Shown here: one piece after another, positions 1 through 5,160 of the stretch
Layout: the number at the start of each line of letters is the position of its first letter
Numbering within the stretch: the first letter of the stretch is position 1
Origin: Desulfobacteraceae bacterium
GTDB taxonomy: Bacteria; Desulfobacterota; Desulfobacteria; Desulfobacterales; SURF-7
Length of the DNA: 5,652 bases
Reading direction: 5' to 3'
Assembly (NCBI GenBank): GCA_030618925.1
Contig: JAUXCK010000212.1
Location: 1 to 5,652 of the forward strand
Notes under the pieces: model-generated
The model's database searches: none
Told to the model about the DNA's origin: nothing
The model's input: the letters and a program-made list of their open reading frames with translations, nothing else
Program-made: the position numbers and the translations under genes

Positions 1-48
1 ATGTGCGGATTATATTGAGCAAGCTTGCCGTCATTTGAAAATAGAGGG

Positions 49-1563
49 TTATGGGCTGCCGTGATCTTCCTTTACTTTGTTCCTGTCGATTGAGCCATCC
101 TCATTTTTTGGGAGCGCTTCAACATAAACAATAAATTTTGGTTTTTTAAACCGTGCTATTTTTGATGCCACAAACTGGATCAATTCATCTTCAGGAAGGG
201 CCTCACCGGTTTTCAGAACACAAACCGCTTTTACGGCTTCACCCCACTTGGCATCCGGCACGCCGATAACCGATGCGTCTTCTACAGCCGGGTGTTCGAG
301 AATTGCTTTTTCAACTTCCGCCGGATAAACATTTTCACCACCGGGCTTGATGAGCTCTTTTTCCGGTTTTCTGCCGGTGTAAAACAGATACCCTTCTTCA
401 TCAAAGCGGCCCATGTCGCCGGTATGATGCCAGCCGTCCCTGAAGGTATAGGCATTGTCCTCTGGAAGGTTCCAGTACCCGTTGAATACCAGGGGACCTT
501 GCACAACAATTTCTCCCTGCTGCCCGGTTTCAACAAAATTTCCCTGTTCATCCACCAGGGCCACATCTGCCATAAACGCCGGTATTCCGGCTGAACCGAT
601 TTTGTCGAAATAAGGGGCAAAGGTCACAAAGCCGGAAGTTTCCGACTGGCCGAAACCGGTCCAGAATTTTCCGCCGGACAGATCTTCAAATGTTTTTATG
701 GTATCGGGTGCGTCCAGGCCGCCCACCACCCGCAGGCTGGTCAAATCATAATTCAATTCAGTGTTTCTCTCCAGCAGTGTGGAGAGCATGGGGGGGAATT
801 CCACAAAAACGCTGACTTTTTCATCCTGAATGTGCTTGAGGGCCAGATCTGCATCAAACTTGGCCAGGACAACATTCTTTCCTCCGGCATGCAGGACATT
901 GAAGGCCGTTCCCAGACCGGCAATGTGAAATAATGGAAGCATGCACAAATGGCAGTCCTCTTCAGTGAGTTGCCATATATACATGCCCTGGATGTTGGAA
1001 GCGATAATGCCTCTGTGATTCAGGGTTGCACCCCTTGGTTTACCGGCAACTGCCGCAGTGTGTATGATCACATAAGGATCTTCCGACTTGACGTCGATTC
1101 TCGGGCAGTCCCCCCTGTTCTTGAGCAGTTCATGAAAGTCATTAAGACCGCCGTCTGCAGCGCCAATAACAAATAATTTTTTGATAAAATCAAATTTTGA
1201 GACCAGTCGCCCGGCCATTTCCTTGAATTCAGCCTCTGCAAAGATGAATTTTGGCGATCCATCGGAAATAATATACTCGACCTCGTCCGACTGAAGTCGC
1301 CAGTTAACAGGCAGCATGACCGCACCGATTTTGGCGGCAGCACCGTAAAGGTACATGTATTCCATATTGTTCTGGGAAAGGACGCCGATCCGATCCCCCT
1401 TTTCCAGCCCGGCATCCAGCAGTCCGCGGGAAAGGCAATCGACTGTTTCCTTGAATTGCCCGTGTGTGATCTGTTTGTCTTCGAATACCCACCCGATATT
1501 TTTTCCACACACCTGTGCATTGCGCGCAATAACATTGTAGATCGTGTAATCATACAGTCCCAT
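49..1563 (-). CDS. AMP-dependent acyl-CoA synthetase/ligase family protein with altered catalytic motifs
   Basis: A complete 504-aa member of the ANL (acyl-CoA synthetase/NRPS adenylation/luciferase) superfamily, cytosolic. Such enzymes adenylate a carboxylate with ATP and transfer it to CoA. Recognisable core motifs are an A5-like FGQSE at residues 304-308 (Tyr replaced by Phe), A7 TGD at 381-383, and an A8 hinge block from G397-R398 through LIKPGGENVYPAEVE (404-418). The length suits the medium-chain/aryl-CoA ligase (FadD/FadK-like) range. Two motifs depart from the family. The P-loop, normally TSGTTGxPKG, reads TAAVAGKPRG (169-178), and the A10 motif, normally PKTxxGK, reads PKNEDGS, so Ser491 sits where the catalytic lysine should be. 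The ATG at 1563 is preceded by AAGGAGG with a 5-nt spacer. The gene is divergent from a Liv-type importer, suggesting CoA activation of the imported acid. The substrate cannot be read from sequence. It may be a true ligase with altered chemistry, a thioesterification-only enzyme, or a non-catalytic homologue. The family call is secure and the activity is uncertain. Confidence 0.93.
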   Translation of the reverse strand: MGLYDYTIYNVIARNAQVCGKNIGWVFEDKQITHGQFKETVDCLSRGLLDAGLEKGDRIGVLSQNNMEYMYLYGAAAKIGAVMLPVNWRLQSDEVEYIISDGSPKFIFAEAEFKEMAGRLVSKFDFIKKLFVIGAADGGLNDFHELLKNRGDCPRIDVKSEDPYVIIHTAAVAGKPRGATLNHRGIIASNIQGMYIWQLTEEDCHLCMLPLFHIAGLGTAFNVLHAGGKNVVLAKFDADLALKHIQDEKVSVFVEFPPMLSTLLERNTELNYDLTSLRVVGGLDAPDTIKTFEDLSGGKFWTGFGQSETSGFVTFAPYFDKIGSAGIPAFMADVALVDEQGNFVETGQQGEIVVQGPLVFNGYWNLPEDNAYTFRDGWHHTGDMGRFDEEGYLFYTGRKPEKELIKPGGENVYPAEVEKAILEHPAVEDASVIGVPDAKWGEAVKAVCVLKTGEALPEDELIQFVASKIARFKKPKFIVYVEALPKNEDGSIDRNKVKEDHGSP

Positions 1564-1698
1564 ACGCCCCTCCTTTTTTGACTACATATTCAACTTGTTC
1601 CGCCGCCATTCATGGTGAAATCCAAGGCCAGTCCGCCAGCTCTCCGAAAGCATGAAATTCGTGTGAATGAATGACAAAGGCATAAAAAAAGATAACGG

Positions 1699-1728
1699 AG
1701 TATAAAAAACAAGGGGAGCGTGTGTCAA
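1699..1728 (-). promoter_or_regulatory. Predicted sigma70-type promoter for the acyl-CoA ligase gene
   Basis: Read on the minus strand, TTGACA (1728-1723, a full consensus -35) is followed after 18 nt by TATACT (1704-1699, five of six matches to TATAAT). Transcription would start near 1692, giving a leader of about 129 nt. A second TTGACA lies 17 nt further upstream (1745-1740) but has no good -10 at the right distance. The call rests on consensus matching alone. Confidence 0.55.
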
Positions 1729-1788
1729 CCTTAAAAGCATGTCAAATTCGGTGGGGTGTCTTTTTTCTTCATGAACAGGTTGAAATAA

Positions 1789-1803
1789 TTCCTTGACAAG
1801 GAA
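1789..1803. promoter_or_regulatory. 15-bp palindrome over the -35 box (candidate operator)
   Basis: TTCCTTG-A-CAAGGAA has perfect 7-bp arms around a single central A at 1796. It contains the whole TTGACA -35 hexamer of the rightward promoter. A dimeric repressor bound here would exclude sigma factor. The palindrome is seen directly; operator function is inferred, and I do not recognise the regulator family from the motif. Confidence 0.45.
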
Positions 1804-1821
1804 AAACCGACTATTTATGAT
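1793..1821 (+). promoter_or_regulatory. Predicted strong sigma70-type promoter for the ABC importer operon
   Basis: TTGACA (1793-1798) and TATGAT (1816-1821) are separated by the optimal 17 nt, giving 11 of 12 consensus matches. The start point would fall near 1828, about 125 nt before the binding-protein ATG. Both boxes sit inside perfect palindromes, so this promoter looks built for repression or for competition between a regulator and RNA polymerase. Confidence 0.7.
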
Positions 1822-1832
1822 GTGATTCACAT
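1820..1832. promoter_or_regulatory. 13-bp palindrome over the -10 box and start point (candidate operator)
   Basis: ATGTGA-T-TCACAT has perfect 6-bp arms around a central T at 1826. It overlaps the last two bases of the -10 box and the predicted start point. The half-sites resemble CRP half-sites (TGTGA/TCACA), but CRP needs a 6-bp spacer and here it is 1 bp, so this is not a CRP site. Its centre is 30 bp from the centre of the upstream palindrome, close to three helical turns. Confidence 0.42.
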
Positions 1833-1937
1833 TTATTTTCCCTGAACCACATTTGTAACGCCCATTCATTCAGTTTTAAAGAGTCGAAATGGTGGGATTG
1901 ATCGATAACTCTGACCTTCACAATCATTCGTCCCTTG

Positions 1938-1945
1938 AAAGGAGG
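1938..1945 (+). promoter_or_regulatory. Shine-Dalgarno site that sets the binding-protein start
   Basis: AAAGGAGG lies 7 nt before the ATG at 1953. A TTG at 1935 is in the same frame, but initiating there would place the ribosome site inside the coding sequence and add MKGGNI in front of a textbook signal peptide. The ATG at 1953 is therefore chosen. Confidence 0.9.
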
Positions 1946-1952
1946 AAACATC

Positions 1953-3257
1953 ATGAAGAAAAGCGTATTGTTCGGTCTGTGTTTTGTTCTGGTTCTTTTT
2001 TTAGCCGTCCCGGGAGCCATCTCGGCAAAAGAGATCAAGGTGCTTTCCCAGTTCCCCATGAGCGGCATCGCCGGCTCCCTTCCTGAGTTTGGGTGGGGTT
2101 ACATTGATGGCATGAACTGGGTCAACAGCAAGGAAGGCGGCAGCGGTGTGAACGGCAAGCCAATTAAATGGTACCTTGAAGACATGCGATACAGCCCCAC
2201 GGTAGAAATTGCCAATTTTAACAAATACCTCGCAGCGCACAGCAAAGATGAGTTCCTGATGGCCACAGGGTATATCACCGGCGGTTTAAAACCCTTGATC
2301 GACAAGGTCAACAAGGAGGAAAAAATTCCGTGGCTTGATGGCTCCTATTCAACAGAGATTTTTGGTGATGAGGGCGGCCCCACAAAATTTCCGTATTACT
2401 ACTCTCTGGGCGGGACTTATGGCAATCAGCTGAAGCTTCTCATGAAGTGGATAAAAGAGAATGACAAAGGCAAGGGCGCACCCAAGGTCGGCCTTGTCTA
2501 CAGCCCCACAGCCTGGGGCAGGGATGGTATACCTGAAGCAAAAGCCTATGCCAAGAAGCTGGGTTTGGATGTTGTATCGGAGATCGAGTATCCCTACACG
2601 GCAACCGACGCCACAAATGAATGCATGACCCTGCGCAAAGCCAAGGCACAATATGTCATTTACCACGGGTATTCAGGAGCCGGCAGCTACACGGCCAGTT
2701 TTTTTAAAACTGCAAAGAAAATTCTCAAAGAGGTCCAGCTCATGGGCACCCATTATACTTCGGGAAGATTTCCCATCCTGGTGTGCCAGGCGTCTTATGA
2801 CGGGTATGTGGGCGTGGCCACCCGGCCCTTTTTTGACTCTGTGCCCCGGTCAAAGACACCCATGGACAATCCTTTTGTAAAGTTTGTTCATGATTTCGCG
2901 AAAAAGTACCGACCCAAGGAATATGTGGCCCATCCCATGAAGCCAGGCGGAATCAAGGACATATTCCTTTATGTTGAGGGACTCAGTTACGCATTGATGA
3001 TACAGAAGGTTCTCGTCGAGGCGGACAATGCAGGTGACCTCACAAGGGAGGGGGTGAAAAAGGCCCTTGACAACCTTGTCTGGGATTTCAACGGCATGTT
3101 TGGCGGAAAGACTTTCTCATACAAATCCCACACCATACCCATGTTGCGGATGTACAAAGCCAAGGTTGTGATGGTGGATATGGACGGTAAGAAAGTCCCC
3201 ACCGGCGGTGTTTACCCCATCAGCGACTGGATCAACACAGATGAGGTCAAGTGGTAG
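1953..3257 (+). CDS. Periplasmic substrate-binding protein of a Liv/HAAT-type ABC importer
   Basis: A 434-aa secreted binding protein of the type I periplasmic-binding fold (LivJ/LivK-like, Periplasmic_binding_6 class). It should capture the substrate and deliver it to the LivH/LivM permeases. The N-terminus is a Sec signal peptide: KK at 2-3, a hydrophobic core at 5-20, and a likely cut after AISA (residue 25). There is no lipobox, so the mature protein should be soluble in the periplasm. The first lobe opens with a beta strand (EIKVLSQFPMSG, 27-38) and the typical helix leading to NSKEGGSGVNGKPI (58-71). The second lobe includes KVGLVYSPTAWGRDG (178-192). The mature part has cysteines at 224 and 278. 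It is longer than E. coli LivJ (about 367 aa), as in many organic-acid or amide-binding relatives. It is the first gene of the rightward operon, with a 230-nt gap and stem-loops before the permease, fitting higher expression of the binding protein. The ligand is unknown; a carboxylate is inferred from the divergent acyl-CoA ligase. Confidence 0.92.
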   Translation: MKKSVLFGLCFVLVLFLAVPGAISAKEIKVLSQFPMSGIAGSLPEFGWGYIDGMNWVNSKEGGSGVNGKPIKWYLEDMRYSPTVEIANFNKYLAAHSKDEFLMATGYITGGLKPLIDKVNKEEKIPWLDGSYSTEIFGDEGGPTKFPYYYSLGGTYGNQLKLLMKWIKENDKGKGAPKVGLVYSPTAWGRDGIPEAKAYAKKLGLDVVSEIEYPYTATDATNECMTLRKAKAQYVIYHGYSGAGSYTASFFKTAKKILKEVQLMGTHYTSGRFPILVCQASYDGYVGVATRPFFDSVPRSKTPMDNPFVKFVHDFAKKYRPKEYVAHPMKPGGIKDIFLYVEGLSYALMIQKVLVEADNAGDLTREGVKKALDNLVWDFNGMFGGKTFSYKSHTIPMLRMYKAKVVMVDMDGKKVPTGGVYPISDWINTDEVKW

Positions 3258-3260
3258 AAA

Positions 3261-3275
3261 AAGGGGTTTCCCCTT
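3261..3275 (+). repeat. Small stem-loop just after the binding-protein stop codon
   Basis: AAGGGG (3261-3266) and CCCCTT (3270-3275) pair around a 3-nt TTT loop, beginning 4 nt after the stop. No U-run follows, so it is not a standard intrinsic terminator. It may protect the 3' end of the upstream message. Confidence 0.4.
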
Positions 3276-3331
3276 GGTATTGGCCGGCAGGGCTGGACAG
3301 CTGGATGACGATGCCCTTTCAGAAAGAACCA

Positions 3332-3367
3332 TTTTACCCTGACCGGGCGATACCGGTCAGGGTAAAA
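3332..3367 (+). repeat. Perfect 15-bp intercistronic stem-loop
   Basis: The arms 3332-3346 and 3353-3367 are exact reverse complements around a 6-nt loop (GCGATA). The stem has a GC-rich core ACCCTGACCGG and a four-pair U-A base. Pairing can continue with one bulge (3368) and one mismatch to 3327/3373. The transcript continues with AUAG and not with a U-run, so full intrinsic termination is unlikely. Placed between a binding-protein gene and its permease gene, it may stabilise the upstream mRNA segment or mark a processing site, as REP elements do between malE and malF in E. coli. A regulator-binding palindrome is an alternative. Confidence 0.7.
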
Positions 3368-3385
3368 ATAGTTATTGACGCAGTA

Positions 3386-3451
3386 TCTGCAGCATGCAGA
3401 GTGCAAGTGTGCCGTCATCTGCGCTGACGGAGCTGAATACAGGGCAGATGA
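3386..3451 (+). repeat. Cluster of short, partly exclusive inverted repeats before the permease gene
   Basis: Three pairings are visible. TCTGCA/TGCAGA (3386-3391 with 3395-3400) closes on a 3-nt loop. CCGTCA/TGACGG (3412-3417 with 3425-3430) closes on a 7-nt loop. TCATCTGC/GCAGATGA (3415-3422 with 3444-3451) closes on a 21-nt loop. The last two share bases 3415-3417 and cannot form together. They end about 27 nt before the permease ribosome site. No function is demonstrated. Confidence 0.35.
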
Positions 3452-3487
3452 TTTAATAATCTTTGGGGTTTTTTCCGGGAGGGTGTC

Positions 3488-4372
3488 ATGACCGATCTTC
3501 TTCAGACAGTGGGAACAGGAACATTAATCGGTCTGGTTTATGCACTTCTGGGGCTTTGCGTAGTGGTCATATTCAAGGCATCAGAAGCATTTAATTTTGC
3601 CATCGGTGAGTTTCTTGTGGTCGGATCCTTTCTTTTCTATATCATGTTTTTTGACCTTAATCTGCCTATTTTCATTGCCCTGCCTTTGGGATTGCTGGCC
3701 GCGGGTATTGTGGGCGCCCTTATTGAGTACCTCACCATCAAACCCCTGCTGGGCCGGAATCCGATTTCCATGACCATGATAACACTCGGCTTGTGGTTTT
3801 TTATGAGAGCCTGCGTTCAGCTGATCTGGGGGTCAGACACCTATTCATTTTTTCTTGATTTGCCGGATATTACCCTTGAAACAGAGCAATTTTTTTTCCT
3901 GTCTGACCCGATCTGGGCGGGAATTTTTTCTATTTTGACATTTATCCTGGTGGTCTTTTTTCTTTTTCGAACACGCTGGGGCCTTGCGATTCGAGCTGTA
4001 TCCGAAGACCAGGCCAAAGCCATGGCGTTTGGAATCAATGCCCGTTTCATATTAATGATTATCTGGGCCATCAGTTCAATCTGTATTGCGGTGGCAGGGG
4101 TGATGATTTCCAATTTCGGAGCTCTTGCAGCAGGCTCCGGCATCGTAGGGCTTCGGGCCATTCCCGTGGTTTTGATTGGAGGGATGGACAGTATCGGGGG
4201 GGCCCTTGTGGGCGGGCTCATCATCGGCATATGTGAATCCCTTGCCGGTGCATACATAGAACCCATGGGTTTGATCGGATTTAAAGATGTGGCCCCATAT
4301 TTTGTCATGCTGATTGTGCTTTTTATCCGGCCGTATGGCTTATTTGGAACTGTCAGGATTGAGAGGGTTTAA
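3488..4372 (+). CDS. livH: LivH-type permease of branched-chain amino acid/HAAT ABC importer
   Basis: A 294-aa integral inner-membrane protein forming one half of the transport channel; family length is typical (about 290-310 aa). By eye there are about eight hydrophobic segments, near 10-29, 34-54, 60-82, 94-115, 141-160, 187-209, 220-250 (re-entrant or broken) and 268-286. Family marks include FNFAIGE at 35-41 (usually NFAHGE in LivH, so Ile39 replaces the common His), the cytoplasmic ATPase-contact loop RAVSEDQAKAMAFGI at 169-183, the glycine-rich IGGMDSIGGALVGG stretch at 230-243, and RPYGLFG near the C-terminus (281-287). The ATG at 3488 follows GGGAGGG with a suitable spacer. The gene is separated by only 2 nt from the next one, so the two are likely translationally coupled. 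It should pair with a LivM-type permease not present in the window. The symbol denotes family, not leucine transport. Confidence 0.93.
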   Translation: MTDLLQTVGTGTLIGLVYALLGLCVVVIFKASEAFNFAIGEFLVVGSFLFYIMFFDLNLPIFIALPLGLLAAGIVGALIEYLTIKPLLGRNPISMTMITLGLWFFMRACVQLIWGSDTYSFFLDLPDITLETEQFFFLSDPIWAGIFSILTFILVVFFLFRTRWGLAIRAVSEDQAKAMAFGINARFILMIIWAISSICIAVAGVMISNFGALAAGSGIVGLRAIPVVLIGGMDSIGGALVGGLIIGICESLAGAYIEPMGLIGFKDVAPYFVMLIVLFIRPYGLFGTVRIERV

Positions 4373-4374
4373 GT

Positions 4375-5160
4375 ATGCTTTCAATTGAAAACCTGCGAGT
4401 CGTCTATCACGATGTGATCTCTGTCCTAAACGGCATCTCTCTTGAAGTCAAGGAAGGAGAAGTCCTGGTCATCATCGGCGCCAACGGCGCAGGCAAAACA
4501 ACCTTATTGCGCACGGTTGCCGGGATGATTGGTTTCTATGACGGTGATATCATTGATGGGGATATCAAAATGAATGATGTCTCCATAAAAGAGCTTGATT
4601 CCGCGGATATCATGAAAAGATACAACCTCACATATGTCATGGAAGATCGGCCCATCTTTAATTACCTGACCATTGATGAAAATCTGAAGGCGGCGGCGTA
4701 CTCCAGGTGGGACAATAAAATAAAGACCGACATGGAAGAGGTCCTCGACTATTTTCCTGTACTTAAACCCTTGCGGAATAAAAAGGCAGGGTATGCGTCC
4801 GGCGGCGAGCAGCAGATGCTGGCCATTGGCATGGCCCTGATGACCAAGCCTAAGATTCTGCTTCTTGATGAGCCTTCCCTTGGACTGGCCCCCCTGATCA
4901 CAGAAGAACTTTTCGGAATTATTCGGAAGCTGAACAAATCCGGCATCACCATTGTATTGGTGGAACAGAATGCCTATGCAGCGCTGAATATCGGCAACAG
5001 GGGATATGTGGTGGAAATGGGGCGGGTCGTTCTTGACGGGGAAGCACAGGAACTTCTGAAAAACGAGGATGTCAGGGAATTCTATCTGGGCGCCGGAGAA
5101 AGCAAAAGAAAAAGCTATAAGGATGCCAAAAGGTATAAGAGACGGAAACGATGGCTATAA
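4375..5160 (+). CDS. livF: LivF-type ATP-binding protein with a basic C-terminal tail
   Basis: A 261-aa cytoplasmic ABC ATPase that drives the importer as one of two nucleotide-binding subunits. Visible motifs are Walker A GANGAGKTT (35-43), a LivF-style Q-loop region with Glu90 in YVMEDRPIF in place of glutamine (VPEGR in typical LivF), signature SGGEQQ (142-147), Walker B ILLLDE (161-166), D-loop SLGLAP (168-173), and VEQN (196-199), where Gln198 replaces the switch histidine as is usual in LivF. ATPase residues otherwise look intact. Typical LivF proteins end near residue 235-240. This one continues with a tail (243-261) holding 11 Lys/Arg and ending RRKRWL, which could contact RNA, phospholipid or a partner, or be neutral. 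Its ATG lies 2 nt after the permease stop, and its last 10 nt overlap the next gene. A GAGAGGG sequence 7 nt upstream serves as a ribosome site. Confidence 0.94.
   Translation: MLSIENLRVVYHDVISVLNGISLEVKEGEVLVIIGANGAGKTTLLRTVAGMIGFYDGDIIDGDIKMNDVSIKELDSADIMKRYNLTYVMEDRPIFNYLTIDENLKAAAYSRWDNKIKTDMEEVLDYFPVLKPLRNKKAGYASGGEQQMLAIGMALMTKPKILLLDEPSLGLAPLITEELFGIIRKLNKSGITIVLVEQNAYAALNIGNRGYVVEMGRVVLDGEAQELLKNEDVREFYLGAGESKRKSYKDAKRYKRRKRWL

Larger units (their letters stand above)
1564..1952. other. Divergent intergenic control region
   Basis: This 389-bp non-coding region separates the ligase from the transporter operon. It contains a leftward promoter (1699-1728), a rightward promoter (1793-1821), and two palindromes (1789-1803 and 1820-1832) overlapping the rightward promoter. 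Each predicted transcript would have a leader of about 125-130 nt. Within it, TGAATGAATG (1664-1673) recurs inverted as CATTCATTCA (1863-1872), and TTCACA-type half-sites occur at 1662-1667 (inverted), 1826-1831 and 1917-1922. No riboswitch or intrinsic terminator is recognisable in either leader. No regulator gene lies in the window. Confidence 0.8.

Noticed and set aside
19..28. GCAAGCTTGC palindrome downstream of the ligase, considered as a terminator.
   Set aside because: The arms are contiguous with no loop and there is no following U-run on the minus strand. No terminator for the ligase is visible in the window.
2..64. Open plus-strand frame ending in TGA at 62-64 that could be the tail of a convergent gene overlapping the ligase end.
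   Set aside because: Only 20 codons are visible, such a length is open by chance in a large share of cases, and no recognisable motif is present. It cannot be decided without the sequence to the left.
1068..1553. Second minus-strand frame of 161 codons within the ligase gene.
   Set aside because: It is a frame-shifted shadow of the ligase, with no motifs of its own. The ligase frame is continuous with family motifs in order.
1820..1832. CRP-type site, because of TGTGA and TCACA half-sites.
   Set aside because: The half-sites are 1 bp apart; CRP requires about 6 bp.
1582..1869. Minus-strand open frame of 95 codons in the divergent intergenic region.
   Set aside because: It has no ribosome site, no recognisable domain, and it runs across both predicted promoters.
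1663..1872. Inverted pair TGAATGAATG / CATTCATTCA flanking the two promoters, considered as paired operators or a looping site.
   Set aside because: The units are simple 4-base repeats, and a 10-bp match within a region of this size is not improbable. Kept only as a note in the intergenic entry.
1889..2086. Plus-strand 65-codon frame in the importer leader that overlaps the binding-protein gene, considered as a leader peptide.
   Set aside because: The site upstream of its ATG is weak, the frame runs far into the signal-peptide coding region, and the composition looks like an out-of-frame reading.
3375..3403. Internal promoter before the permease, from TTGACG at 3375-3380.
   Set aside because: No acceptable -10 hexamer lies 16-18 nt downstream.
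3841..4308. Long minus-strand open frame (155 codons) opposite the permease gene.
   Set aside because: Its Met/Pro/Ile/Ala-rich composition is the typical antisense image of a membrane protein gene. The sense strand encodes a clear LivH-type permease.
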